DNA from: a virus
Length of the DNA stretch: 64,000 bases
Direction: 5' to 3' (one strand)
Virus record (IMG/VR): IMGVR_UViG_3300028812_000003
Coordinates: 1-64,000 of that record
Shown here: positions 30,889 to 40,401 of the stretch, one piece after another
Layout of the letters: each line of letters starts with the position of its first letter
How positions within the stretch are numbered: the stretch's first letter is position 1
Notes under the pieces: generated by a model
Databases searched by the model: none
What the model was told of the DNA's origin: nothing
What the model saw: only the letters and a program-made list of their open reading frames with translations
Made by a program: the position numbers and the translations under genes

Positions 30889-33800
30889 GTGCCCAACTTC
30901 CCGACGTCGAACTGACCCTGGACCGGGTCGTCGAACACGAACACCTCGTCGGCCGCGTCCGCCACCGTCAGGTCGAACACGCCCTGGTCGAACCCCGCGC
31001 CGCGCTGGTCGAACGTGAACACGTTCTCCGGGACCAACAGGTCCCGCTCGCAGCCGAGGACCACCGAGTGCACCGGCGGCTGCCCCGCCCGGTTGAACCG
31101 CTGAATGGAGTGCGCGACCCGCTCCACGAAGAAGTCCGCGTCCAGCCCCATCTCCTCGTTGACGATGCGGACGCGGTCGCTGACGGTGCGTCGCACCACC
31201 TGCATGAAGTGCGCGGGGTCGCTGGAGGTGATCCGGAGTTGCACCGTGGGCCGCCGCCGTGCGTAGTGCAGCAGGATCATCCCGGCGATGGCCTCCGCGT
31301 CCGCCGGCGAGGCCCACGGCGCGCTGTCCGGGTAGGACCGCTCCCCGTGGCGGCCGACCGAGCCGGGGTCGGTCATCGACACCCGCACCGTGCGCTGCAC
31401 CCCCAGCGACCGCGCCCGGAGCTGAAGCCGTGTCACCTCCAGCGGCCCGCCCACCGCGCGCACCGTCAGCGTCGCCGACGCGCCCGAGCGGCGGTCGAGC
31501 TGGAGGGACGGCACCCCGCCGCCCGAGCTGAAGTAGGTGACGTCCGTACCCAGCACCGGCAGCACCGCGCCCACGAACGGCTCCGAGACGTTGACCGCGA
31601 CGTCCACCGACTGCCCCGGCGCGAGGCTGTACGTCGACTCGTCGGACCACACCGCCTCCAGCACCGGCGCCGGGCTGCGCTCCTCCACGTCGAACGCCAC
31701 CACGTTGACGATGTCCCGCCAGCCGTGGGCGTAGGTGAACGGCTTGGTGAAGTCGTACCCCTCGGCGGGCGCCCCGGCCGCGCAGTCCCCCAGCCGCCCG
31801 GCGGTGAACGTCGCCCGGGACGTGAGCGACGCCTGCCGCAGCAGCCGGTGGTGCCGGTCCCGGAAGACGAACGTCCCGTCCGGGGCGACGTAGGCGACGG
31901 CCGGCGGGCCCTCCGACTTCACCAGGTCGTTGATGGCGCTCAGCGCGTCGGTGCCCTCCAGCCACCAGTACCGCACCACCGAGGCGCCCGGGTCGATGTC
32001 CCGCCCTCCGGTCCACCCGGCCAGGTCCAGCACAGCGCGGACGAGGTCGCCCGTGCGCATTGACGTGTAGACGGCCGTCGACAGCTTCACGCCCGCCAGA
32101 TCGTTGAGACCGTCGAGAAAGGTGAACTCCGCCGTGCGGTCGGCGAAGTCCGCGTGCACGTTGTAGTCGTCGGTGCGGCCCGTGAACAGGGGGTACGTCT
32201 GGCCGTTGAACGTCACCGACCCGCCCATCAGCCGGGCCGGGTCCAGGTCCCCGTACAGCGGGCTGCCGGTGTTCTCCGGACTGTAGCGCCGGCTGGTGTT
32301 GTTCACGGTGAACCCGGCGGAGCCGACGGCGGCCGGACTGAGCTGCCGTTCCTGGTCGCGGCCGTAGCTCACCGACACGTCCGAGACGATGTCCCCGGTC
32401 ACGTCCTCGGTGTCGGCCGTGAACGACGCGGTGAAATCGTCGAACAGGAACGTCACCGGCAGCGTGTTGGTCGTGCTGCCGCCCAGAAGGGTGCGCACGC
32501 CGACCGCCCCGGCGGCCGTCAGATCGGGGTCCGTGGCGGACACCTGCCAGCCGGGCTCCGCGCTCCCGGCGGGCCACACCTTGGCCAGCAGCCGGTTGCC
32601 CGCCACGCGCAGCCGCACCGCGTAGGCCGCCCCGGCGGCGTGCGTCAGCCCGGTGGCCCCGGTGGCAAGGACGACCTCTGTGCCGCCCACCCGCTTGCGC
32701 AGCGTCGGGACGACGGCACCCGTGGACGCCATTTGCACACGGACGAAATAGAAGTTGTTCGCGTCGGTGTGCCGGGCCATCAGGTACACGTACATGCTGT
32801 CCGAAGCGGCGGTCTGGTCGACGGAGAAGGTGACGCGCAGGTCCGTGTCCGGCGAGGACGCGGGCACGGTGGAGAAGCGGGACGCGCTGCGCGTGCTCAC
32901 CGCGTGCACACCGGCGGAGCCGTTGACGGAGAAGTTGGACGCGATGGACCCCGTCGACCACGCCTGACCGCTGTCGGCCGTACCCCAGCCGCCTGTGACG
33001 CTGCGGCCGAAGGTGTCAGCCGCGTACGCCGCGCCCACCGCCTCGGTGTCTCCGATGGTCCCGTCACCGCTCCAGTCGATGGCAAACCGGTAACGGGGCA
33101 GACCCTGCTCCCCGCACAGGTCCCACCCACCCGGCTGCGTGACCACCGTCGGGCTGTTCGCCGTCGCGGACACGGCGGCCGAGCCGGGCAGCGCGAAGGC
33201 GGCGACGGTGACGGGCTTCAAGGCGACGGACCACATCGTGGACCCGCCCGCGCACAGGCCGTCACCGCCGGTGGCGAAGGTCGCGCGGACCGCCTGCGCA
33301 CCGGGGGTGATGGTGGAGTCGGAGTCGTACAGCGAGGCGAACAGTTCGCCCATGCCGTCGTTGTCGTCGACCCGCTTGGTGTTGGTGCCGCCGGCGATGG
33401 TCGTGGACCGCGCGCCCCAGGCGGAGCCGGTGCGCAGCGTCAGCAGCCAGTCCCCGTCGGCCACGGTGGTGAGCTGCGGGTGCGTCTGCGAGGACGCCGT
33501 GCCGGCGGTGCCGACGGCCGCGAACTTCTCGATGGGCCCGGCCGGGTCGACCCCGGAGTAGGCGACCGCGAACCCGAGCACGTACGGGCTGCCCGTCGGC
33601 CACGGCTCCCGGGAGAAGGTGAACAGCGCACCCGAGGTCGACCCGCTGGTGGCCACCCGGTAGTAGACCCGCGTCTGCACCCGGGAGTAACTGGCCCCGG
33701 ACGGCGTCTGCCCGGCGCTGGCCTTGCTCAGCAGCGTCCAGCCGGCCGGTGTGGCGGGGCCGGTGTTGCTGTCGTAGGCGAGGACGATCAGCAGCAGGTC

Positions 33801-33902
33801 CCCGGCCTGATGGCCCGGGGGCATGGGGACCACCTGCCAGGTGGGCGACACACCGATGTTGGCCTTGACCGAGGCGCCTGCGGAACGGAAGGCGATAGGC
33901 AT
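30885..33902 (-). CDS. large minor tail protein (tail tip/receptor-binding candidate)
   Basis: 1005 residues. The N-terminal third is beta-rich (GDLLLIVLAYDSNTGPATPAGW). A middle section looks like a lectin/LamG-type jelly roll (YVYLMARHTDANNFYFVRVQ). The C-terminal third contains VSVSYGRDQERQLSPAAVGS and a phage baseplate-like part, ending FDVGKLGT. The tape measure stop overlaps its ATG, the normal order for a siphoviral distal tail or fibre protein. Confidence 0.75.
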   Translation of the reverse strand: MPIAFRSAGASVKANIGVSPTWQVVPMPPGHQAGDLLLIVLAYDSNTGPATPAGWTLLSKASAGQTPSGASYSRVQTRVYYRVATSGSTSGALFTFSREPWPTGSPYVLGFAVAYSGVDPAGPIEKFAAVGTAGTASSQTHPQLTTVADGDWLLTLRTGSAWGARSTTIAGGTNTKRVDDNDGMGELFASLYDSDSTITPGAQAVRATFATGGDGLCAGGSTMWSVALKPVTVAAFALPGSAAVSATANSPTVVTQPGGWDLCGEQGLPRYRFAIDWSGDGTIGDTEAVGAAYAADTFGRSVTGGWGTADSGQAWSTGSIASNFSVNGSAGVHAVSTRSASRFSTVPASSPDTDLRVTFSVDQTAASDSMYVYLMARHTDANNFYFVRVQMASTGAVVPTLRKRVGGTEVVLATGATGLTHAAGAAYAVRLRVAGNRLLAKVWPAGSAEPGWQVSATDPDLTAAGAVGVRTLLGGSTTNTLPVTFLFDDFTASFTADTEDVTGDIVSDVSVSYGRDQERQLSPAAVGSAGFTVNNTSRRYSPENTGSPLYGDLDPARLMGGSVTFNGQTYPLFTGRTDDYNVHADFADRTAEFTFLDGLNDLAGVKLSTAVYTSMRTGDLVRAVLDLAGWTGGRDIDPGASVVRYWWLEGTDALSAINDLVKSEGPPAVAYVAPDGTFVFRDRHHRLLRQASLTSRATFTAGRLGDCAAGAPAEGYDFTKPFTYAHGWRDIVNVVAFDVEERSPAPVLEAVWSDESTYSLAPGQSVDVAVNVSEPFVGAVLPVLGTDVTYFSSGGGVPSLQLDRRSGASATLTVRAVGGPLEVTRLQLRARSLGVQRTVRVSMTDPGSVGRHGERSYPDSAPWASPADAEAIAGMILLHYARRRPTVQLRITSSDPAHFMQVVRRTVSDRVRIVNEEMGLDADFFVERVAHSIQRFNRAGQPPVHSVVLGCERDLLVPENVFTFDQRGAGFDQGVFDLTVADAADEVFVFDDPVQGQFDVGKLGT

Positions 33903-36900
33903 CAGGCGGTCCCTCCCAGCGCCTTGGGCAGACGGCCTTTACGGCGGAGCTGGTCCAGGGACGACACCAGCCAGTCCTCCGTCTCCCGGCGGGAGCCGAT
34001 CACCCCGTGGTTCTCCACGGTCAGGTGGACCACGCCCCCGCCGGTGGGCGCGGCGGCCTGGCGCAGCGAGGCGCGGTGGCTGCGGATGCGGGTCCCGGCG
34101 GGCAGCTTCATCAGCTCCGGGCCCAGCTCGCCCGTCCAGTGCCAGCCCGGCGCGGAGCCGTCGGTGCCCAGTGCGTAGCCGCCGGGCCGGTTGTATGCCC
34201 GGGGCAGCGAGCCGTACGCCGACAGCGCGTACCGCATCGAGGAGTAGATGTTGGCGAGCGGGTTGATCGACGTGCCGTACATGAACGGGCCGGTCTTGCG
34301 GAACCGGCCTGCGTGCGCCTGGAAGGTCGGGCGGATCACCTGCATGAGGCCGACCGAGGGGTATCCGCGCTTGGCGTTGATGTCCCAGAGGTTGACCGCC
34401 CGGGGGTTGCCCCCGGACTCCTGGTTCATCCGGCGCAGGGTGATGTTGGTGTACGCGGCCGGCTGGCCGACGAGGCGGAGCGCCTGCTGGACGACGCCGG
34501 ACCACCGCTTGACGCCGGACCCTCCGATGTCCACGTTGCCGCCTCCGCCGCCGAAGCCGAGCAGGTCCGTGCCGACCGACCTCACCGCGCGGATGAGGCC
34601 GTCCACGGCCATGCGCGGGATGCGCGCGGCCATGCGCGCCCACGGGCTCTTGCCGATGGCCGCCGTGATCCTCTTCAGCGGGCCCATCAGCAGATCCTTG
34701 GCCTTGCCGACCGGGTTGCTCAGGAAGTCCAGCGCGCCCTTGCCGAAGTTGGCGCCCTTCTCCAGCGCGGAGCCGATGGCGCCCTTGATGGAGCCGAGGA
34801 TGCCGCCGGACTCCATCATCGGGATGCCGAGGTGGTGTCCGGCCGCCTGCCACAGCGCACGCGCCCGCGAGCCGTACCGGGGGTCCGTCGGGATGACGTA
34901 TTCGGGCCGTGTCGTGTTGCCCTCGCCGACGATGGCGGTCGGCCGGTTGAAGACACCCATCGGCTCGCGCGGGCCCACGGTGCCGCCGGACTCCAGCAGT
35001 TTGACCGGCTTCAGCCTGTTGTCCAGGCCGATCCAACTGGTGATCTTGCCCCAGATGTTGACCAGGCCCTTGTTCCAGATCTTGTCCAGCACCCAGTTCA
35101 CGGGCGCCTTCGTCTTGCTGCGGATGCCGGACCAGATGGAGCCGATGCCGTCACGCATCTCCCGGAAATACCCCTTCACCTTGTCGCGCAAGGTCCGCGC
35201 CCAGCCGGGGATCGTCCGGGTGAAGAAGTTGCCGATGGGCGAGAAGACCCGGGACCGGATGGAGCCGTAGGCGTCGGCGAGCCCGTCGCGCAGGCTCCGC
35301 CAGGCGCCGGTGACCTTGTCCCGCGCGTTGCGCGCCCCGGTCGGAATCCTCCGGGTGAAAAAGTCGCCGATGGGTGCGAAGACCCTGTTGCGGACGGACT
35401 CGTAGACCCCGGCGAGCCGGTCGCGCAGACCGGTCCACGCGCCCACCACGCGGTCGCGCGCCGTGCCCGCCCAGCCGGGGATCGTCTTGGTGAAGAACCG
35501 GCCGATGGGTGAGAGCACCTGGTCTTTGAGGCCGAGCCAGACGGCGAGCACGTTCGCCACCATCACCCGCCAGGCCATCTCCACCTTCGTGCGCAGGGCC
35601 CCGGCGGCGGCCGGCAGCTTCTGCGTGAAGAACCGCCCTATGGGGCCGAAGACCTTGTCGCGCAGCCAGTCCCAGGCGCCGGTGAAGAAGTTGACGAAAG
35701 GCCCGGAGAACCACGCTCCGACGGCCCGCGCCGCGTCGGCGATACCGCCCAGCGCGCCCTTGACGATGTTGCGGAAGGTCTCCGACTTCTTCCACAGCAG
35801 CACGAACACGGCGCCGAGGGCGACGAGCAGGCCGATCACGATGCCGATGGGTGAGGAGATCATCGCCACGGCCAGCACGCGGAAGGCGGCCGTGGTCAGC
35901 ACGACTGCCAGGCGTACCGCCACCATCGCGTAGCGGAAGGCGAGCATGGCCGCGCGGCCCACCCTCATCGCCGTGGTGTGCAGCCACGTCGCCGCCGCTG
36001 CCGCCCGGGAGGCCGCCGCCGAGGCGACGAGGGTGACCCGGTGCGCGATCATCGTGGCGCGGCTGGCGTAGACGGCTCCCGAGGCGGCGGTGACCGACGT
36101 GCGGAACAGCCACGTGGCGGCCGTCGCAGCCGCCTGGTAGATGCGGTACAGCTTCAGCGCCGCGTTGACGGCGAGGATCGCCGGGACGAGCAGCTTCAGC
36201 ACCGGCGTGGGAATGGCGGCGACGATCTGCGCGAACACCTGGAGCATGAGCAGGCCGAACCCGCCCATCGGCCCGGCGGCCGAGGCGATGTCCGCCAGTG
36301 CCGAGCCGAACTCGGACAGGGCCGGGACGGCCGCCCGCGCCCGCTCCATGAACAGGGCGAAACTCTCGGACTTCCCGAGGCCCGCGCCGAAGTCGGCGAA
36401 CCGCTGCGTCAGCTCCACCAGCCCGCCCGACACCTCGGACTGCGCGGGCATGAACGCGTTGACCATGCCGACCACGCCGACGGTGATGTTCTTGACCGAC
36501 TCCAGGAAGTTGCCGAGCGCGCTGCCCGCGTTGCCCTGGAGGTTCGCGCCGAACTCCCGGAAGACACGGCCGGCCTGGCCCTCGCCGAGCGAGGCGGTGA
36601 ACTCCTTGATCTCGCGCGAGGCGATGCGCACGAACGGGGTCAGCTTGGGCAGCATCTCCCGCAGCTTGTTGATGCCTGCGGTGAAGATCGGCATGGTGGT
36701 GCCGGACAGGCTGTCCGACCACTTGTCGATGTCGTCCTTCAGGCCCTCGAACGCCTTGGCCGTCTCCCGGGTGGCCGGGGTCATGGCCTTCATCTTCTCG
36801 TCGTAGATGGCCTGTGACCGGCGGGCGGTGTTGGTCGTGGTGGTGACCTCGCCCAGCGCCCGGTTGTACTCCTGCGCCTTGGCCTTGGCCTCCGCAGACA

Positions 36901-37267
36901 TGTCGGCCGTGATCTTGATTTGCTGGCCGTACTTGACGCCCATGTCCTTGGCCAGCTTTTGCGCGTTGGCCTTGGCGATGGTCGCCTTCTCCTGCGCCTC
37001 CTCGGCCGCGTCCAGCTTCTCCCCGGCCTCGGTGATCTTCTGGAACTGCGGGACGACGGCCGCCGCGAAGCCGCCCGCCGCCGCGCCGGCGGACATCAGG
37101 GACGCGGTCATCGCGCCGACACCCGCCGTCACGGCCGCCGTCACGGGGAGGATCGCCGTGGACAGGGCCGAGGCACCGATGGACCCGAGGCCCTTGACTG
37201 CCTTCATCGCCGGCGACGTGTCGGCGTCGATCCGGACGAAGCCGGTCCCGATGAGAACGCCAGCCAT
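33902..37267 (-). CDS. tape measure protein with lytic transglycosylase domain
   Basis: 1121 residues. Helical N-terminal region, hydrophobic middle with membrane-like stretches, then four consecutive modules of about 50 residues each opening with [FS]xPIGxFFT (for example VFAPIGDFFTRRIPTGARNA). A C-terminal domain with RRMNQESGGNPRAVN and SVGLMQVIRPTFQAHA is a soluble lytic transglycosylase, which would open the wall during DNA injection. The ATG directly follows the chaperone stop. Length sets tail length. Confidence 0.9.
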   Translation of the reverse strand: MAGVLIGTGFVRIDADTSPAMKAVKGLGSIGASALSTAILPVTAAVTAGVGAMTASLMSAGAAAGGFAAAVVPQFQKITEAGEKLDAAEEAQEKATIAKANAQKLAKDMGVKYGQQIKITADMSAEAKAKAQEYNRALGEVTTTTNTARRSQAIYDEKMKAMTPATRETAKAFEGLKDDIDKWSDSLSGTTMPIFTAGINKLREMLPKLTPFVRIASREIKEFTASLGEGQAGRVFREFGANLQGNAGSALGNFLESVKNITVGVVGMVNAFMPAQSEVSGGLVELTQRFADFGAGLGKSESFALFMERARAAVPALSEFGSALADIASAAGPMGGFGLLMLQVFAQIVAAIPTPVLKLLVPAILAVNAALKLYRIYQAAATAATWLFRTSVTAASGAVYASRATMIAHRVTLVASAAASRAAAAATWLHTTAMRVGRAAMLAFRYAMVAVRLAVVLTTAAFRVLAVAMISSPIGIVIGLLVALGAVFVLLWKKSETFRNIVKGALGGIADAARAVGAWFSGPFVNFFTGAWDWLRDKVFGPIGRFFTQKLPAAAGALRTKVEMAWRVMVANVLAVWLGLKDQVLSPIGRFFTKTIPGWAGTARDRVVGAWTGLRDRLAGVYESVRNRVFAPIGDFFTRRIPTGARNARDKVTGAWRSLRDGLADAYGSIRSRVFSPIGNFFTRTIPGWARTLRDKVKGYFREMRDGIGSIWSGIRSKTKAPVNWVLDKIWNKGLVNIWGKITSWIGLDNRLKPVKLLESGGTVGPREPMGVFNRPTAIVGEGNTTRPEYVIPTDPRYGSRARALWQAAGHHLGIPMMESGGILGSIKGAIGSALEKGANFGKGALDFLSNPVGKAKDLLMGPLKRITAAIGKSPWARMAARIPRMAVDGLIRAVRSVGTDLLGFGGGGGNVDIGGSGVKRWSGVVQQALRLVGQPAAYTNITLRRMNQESGGNPRAVNLWDINAKRGYPSVGLMQVIRPTFQAHAGRFRKTGPFMYGTSINPLANIYSSMRYALSAYGSLPRAYNRPGGYALGTDGSAPGWHWTGELGPELMKLPAGTRIRSHRASLRQAAAPTGGGVVHLTVENHGVIGSRRETEDWLVSSLDQLRRKGRLPKALGGTA

Positions 37268-37923
37268 CTACAACATCACCCCTTGAGCCGCGAGGAACGC
37301 CTGGCTTGCGTCCTCGTCGCCGTGCCACCAGTACGGCGCTCCCTCTTCGACCTCCACCGGGGCGGGCGCGTCCTGTCCGGGCACCCGCCACAGACGGACC
37401 TCCAGGTCGGAGTCCAGCCGCTGCTGCGCTGCGTCCTCGGGCTCGTTCTCGCCCGGCTCCGCCCGCTGGCTCATCTCGTAGTAGACGACGTTCAGGAACC
37501 GGTCGATGGGGAGGCTGCGGAGATCAACACCTCGCCCGGTGTACTGTCCGTCAAGGACATGCCAGGTACCGGGACGGAGCGCCCATCCGGCGAGGATGAG
37601 GGCGCTTCGGTAGGGCGGAGCCCGTACTCCTCCATGAGCCAGGTGACGATGTCCTCCACCTGGTCGATCTCGATGGGGTTCTCCCGGTCCCGCATGCGCG
37701 CGTTGAAGCGCTCCAGCGACTCCGGGAGCAGCACGACGTCCAGCAGGCTGCGGAACGCCTTGAGCTGCTGGTCGACGGTCGCCGACACGTCCATGCCGGC
37801 GAACTCCCTGGCGAAGTCCAGCAGCACCTCGGCAGGGACACCGCGCGCCGCCTGGAACACGTCCTCGTCCACGCGGAAGGTGATGTCCTTCCGCTTCTTG
37901 CTGAAGTCGCGCATCTCGGTCAT
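37268..37923 (-). CDS. tail assembly chaperone, frameshift-extended form
   Basis: The downstream half (about 37268-37610) reads in the -1 frame relative to the shorter chaperone and contains YRSALILAGWALRPGTWHVL and DRFLNVVYYEMSQRA. That frame stays open through the overlap, the classic gpG/gpGT layout between major tail and tape measure genes. Translation would begin at 37923 and shift frame within about 37610-37700. The exact slippery site was not resolved. Confidence 0.75.
37492..37923 (-). CDS. tail assembly chaperone, short form
   Basis: 143 residues beginning MTEMRDFSKKRKDITFRVDE, with FQAARGVPAEVLLDFAREF and WLMEEYGLRP, features shared by actinophage tail assembly chaperones. After about residue 105 the sequence becomes Ser/Pro-rich, consistent with a tail used only when no frameshift occurs. 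Directs tape measure folding and tail polymerisation. No strong ribosome binding site is visible. Confidence 0.8.
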   Translation of the reverse strand: MTEMRDFSKKRKDITFRVDEDVFQAARGVPAEVLLDFAREFAGMDVSATVDQQLKAFRSLLDVVLLPESLERFNARMRDRENPIEIDQVEDIVTWLMEEYGLRPTEAPSSSPDGRSVPVPGMSLTDSTPGEVLISAASPSTGS

Positions 37924-37971
37924 GCGCGCACGGTAAGCCCACCGCGTAGCATGATCGTTCCGGTGGCCCCG

Positions 37972-38337
37972 TCAGCCCATGCGCAGGGCCTTGGTCATGA
38001 ACGGGTTCGGCTTCGTCCCCGGGTGGTTGACGACCCGGGCGAACACCGTGCGGCCCTTCACGGAGAACTTCAGCACCTGCCGGGTGCGCGGGTAGATGCG
38101 GTGCGGCCTCGTCCCGTTGTGGACGTACATCGTGGCGGGGTGGTTGGACTCCACGCGCACGTGCCGGCCGACGACGACCGCGCGTACCTTGCGGCCCATC
38201 TTCCCCGGGGCCATGCGCCGGGCGTTGCGCTGCACCCGGCGGGCCTTGCGGACCAGTTCCTTCATCACCGGCGAGTCCGGGGACAGCAGCAGGCCGTTGA
38301 CCCCGTCGGCGCGGATCTCGATGCGCGCGGCGGGCAC
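37972..38337 (-). CDS. HK97 gp10-like neck/tail-connection protein
   Basis: 121 residues. KELVRKARRVQRNARRMAPG followed by YVHNGTRPHRIYPRTRQVL and a final HPGTKPNPFMTKALR is the pattern of gp10-like head-tail joining proteins. GTG start just after the upstream stop. Confidence 0.75.
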   Translation of the reverse strand: MPAARIEIRADGVNGLLLSPDSPVMKELVRKARRVQRNARRMAPGKMGRKVRAVVVGRHVRVESNHPATMYVHNGTRPHRIYPRTRQVLKFSVKGRTVFARVVNHPGTKPNPFMTKALRMG

Positions 38338-38338
38338 G

Positions 38339-38839
38339 TCAGCCCCGCACCAGACAGACGCGGACGGTCAGGGTCACGCCCACACACCCGCCCTCCGGGC
38401 CGGCCGGCTCCACCGGCGTGACGAGGTAGTCCAGCACCTCGTCGTCCTCCTTGAGACGGCACAGCAGCGCGGACACCGCGTCCAGCATCTCGGTGGCGTC
38501 CTGGAGCAGCAGGCCCGCCGCCGTGTCCAGTTCGTCGGCCGGCGGGGCAGCCTCCACGCCGTCCGGGTTGGGCGCGCAGCGCACCACCGCCACGGTGAAC
38601 TGGCCCACCTCGTACGGCGGCTGGCAGGCGCCGTTGACCGCCTCCGACTCCTCGGGGAACCCCTCGGACAGGTACAGCCGGGACAGGGACACGGCGAGCA
38701 TCCCGCCGCAGTCGCACGAGTCCCAGGCGACCTCCCCGGGGACCAGGCCGACGCGGGACGGCTTGGACGACAGGCCGTCCCGCACAGCGGTCACCAGGTG
38801 CGTGCCGACGGTGTACCAGCGCGCGGCCCCTGCGATCAC
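38339..38839 (-). CDS. probable tail terminator/completion protein
   Basis: 166 residues, alpha/beta (VAVVRCAPNP; LDYLVTPVEPAG; GVTLTVRVCLVRG). Its place between connector and gp10-like genes is where siphoviruses carry the tail terminator. GTG start overlapping the upstream stop by four bases. Call rests mainly on position. Confidence 0.6.
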   Translation of the reverse strand: MIAGAARWYTVGTHLVTAVRDGLSSKPSRVGLVPGEVAWDSCDCGGMLAVSLSRLYLSEGFPEESEAVNGACQPPYEVGQFTVAVVRCAPNPDGVEAAPPADELDTAAGLLLQDATEMLDAVSALLCRLKEDDEVLDYLVTPVEPAGPEGGCVGVTLTVRVCLVRG

Positions 38840-39612
38840 GACAACCCCCTCCGCAGGATCGCGTCCACGTCCCCGATGCGCGCCCGGGAGCGCAGGCCCG
38901 ACGGGTTCTCGGAGGCGAGGAACATGTCCACCAGGTACAGGCCGGTACGGCCGTCCTTGAGCAGTTGCCCGATGTCCGGGTACTGGATGGTGACGCCCTG
39001 GCGGACGAGCTGCGTCACGCCCGGCGGCAGACGGCAGTCCAGCCCGGACATGGCCTTGACGATCTCGCAGGCGAGTTCGCCCATGGCGAGACGCCCGGAG
39101 TCGGGCACCTCTTCACCGACGACCGCCGTCACCGACCACGTGCCCGGCTCGTCGTCACCGGCGGAGAAGTCGTTGCAGCGCGGCCACGCGGCGCCGTCGA
39201 CGCGGATCAGGTCCCGCCCGGCGAGCCGGTACGCCCCGGCCGCCAGCACCGCCCCGTCCACCCGCACCTCGTCCACCCGGCTCGTCAGCGCGGGCAGCCG
39301 GACGGTGGACAGGTCCGTGCAGGAGCAGCCGCGACGGCAGCCGCCCGAGCAGTACGGCAGCCGGTAGACGTCCCACGGCGTACGCGACACCAGCAGCGAC
39401 GGGCCGTCCCACAGCGGGACCCCGGACCAGTCGCCGCAGTCGTCCGCACAGGGGCGCAGCGTCACCGCGCACTGCCCGAACCGGCGCCCGGACAGGGCCC
39501 ACAGGATGCGCGAGGCCGCGCGCACCGCGTACCCCGTGGCCTCCGGGGACCGCGCGGACACGTCGCACGTCCAGTACACCGGCCAGTCCTCGCACAGCAG
39601 AGCGTCCGCCAC
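38836..39612 (-). CDS. head-tail connector/adaptor protein
   Basis: 258 residues. ATGYAVRAASRILWALSGRR is the N-terminal adaptor helix typical of connector proteins, and VRQGVTIQYPDIGQLLKDGR near the end matches actinophage adaptors. A central Cys-rich insert (CSGGCRRGCSCTD) is unusual and may bind metal. GTG start after AGGAGGGGCA. Confidence 0.7.
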   Translation of the reverse strand: MADALLCEDWPVYWTCDVSARSPEATGYAVRAASRILWALSGRRFGQCAVTLRPCADDCGDWSGVPLWDGPSLLVSRTPWDVYRLPYCSGGCRRGCSCTDLSTVRLPALTSRVDEVRVDGAVLAAGAYRLAGRDLIRVDGAAWPRCNDFSAGDDEPGTWSVTAVVGEEVPDSGRLAMGELACEIVKAMSGLDCRLPPGVTQLVRQGVTIQYPDIGQLLKDGRTGLYLVDMFLASENPSGLRSRARIGDVDAILRRGLS

Positions 39613-39620
39613 TGCCCCTC

Positions 39621-40103
39621 CTACGCGGTGAAGGTGATCAGACCGGCGTCGTGCCAGACCACGGTGAAGGTCCCGGACACCACCGACTGCGCGCCGCCGA
39701 AGTACAGGTAGGCCACACCCTGGTCGGCGACGGTTCCGGCGGTGATGGAGTCGTCGTAGACGAGGCAGCCGTACGCGTCGGTCAGGGTGAGGGAGCCGGC
39801 GCCGGCGAGGTCCGCCGCGTCGAACGTGACTGTCCCGGAGGACGGCGCGGTGAAAGTCTTGGACGCGAGGGGCCGCCCGCCGGCGGGCCAGTTGGTGCCG
39901 CCGCTGACCTCGCGCGCCGCCGTCCACGTGCCGGCGCCGTAGGCGGTGGAGCCGACGACCGCGTCCAGGTCCGGCGTCACCGTGTTGTCGAACAGCGCGG
40001 CCTTGACGATGTCGGAGTCCAGCCCGGTGTAGCCGGTCCCGGACGCCTGCATCATCGGGCCGCGCACCCACTCGCGGAAGACACGGCTTTCCGTCCACGC
40101 CAT
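39621..40103 (-). CDS. probable virion structural protein
   Basis: 160 residues of mostly beta structure (TVTFDAADLAGAGSLTLTDA; GTFTVVWHDAGLITFTA). Located between the major tail and connector genes. Start follows AGGAGCTGAACCG. Could be a head decoration or fibre-like protein. Not recognised with certainty. Confidence 0.55.
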   Translation of the reverse strand: MAWTESRVFREWVRGPMMQASGTGYTGLDSDIVKAALFDNTVTPDLDAVVGSTAYGAGTWTAAREVSGGTNWPAGGRPLASKTFTAPSSGTVTFDAADLAGAGSLTLTDAYGCLVYDDSITAGTVADQGVAYLYFGGAQSVVSGTFTVVWHDAGLITFTA

Positions 40104-40107
40104 CGGT

Positions 40108-40401
40108 TCAGCTCCTTCGCACGTGCGCGGCCGGGGCGTACACCACGCGGTCCTCACCGTCGTCCCTCGTCACCGTCACGGCCATGACCGGGCGGCCGTC
40201 GCCGTCACGGCGTACGTCCTCGCCGCCCACGTAGTCCTCCCGGGCCACGGCCCGCACCGCGCACCGCACGCCGTCCAGCACCATCGGCGCGAGCAGCCCC
40301 GCGAGGCCGGGGCACGCGTGGAAGCGGTCGCCCGGTCCACGCGTGACGGCGGTGGCCGTGCAGTTGGGGCACGACCACCGCCGCTCGGGGTCCAGGATCA
40401 T
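40108..40401 (-). CDS. small zinc-ribbon protein in structural operon
   Basis: 97 residues, WSCPNCTATAV then a single HACPG, a partial zinc ribbon. Start overlaps the major tail protein stop. Role unknown. Confidence 0.6.
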   Translation of the reverse strand: MILDPERRWSCPNCTATAVTRGPGDRFHACPGLAGLLAPMVLDGVRCAVRAVAREDYVGGEDVRRDGDGRPVMAVTVTRDDGEDRVVYAPAAHVRRS

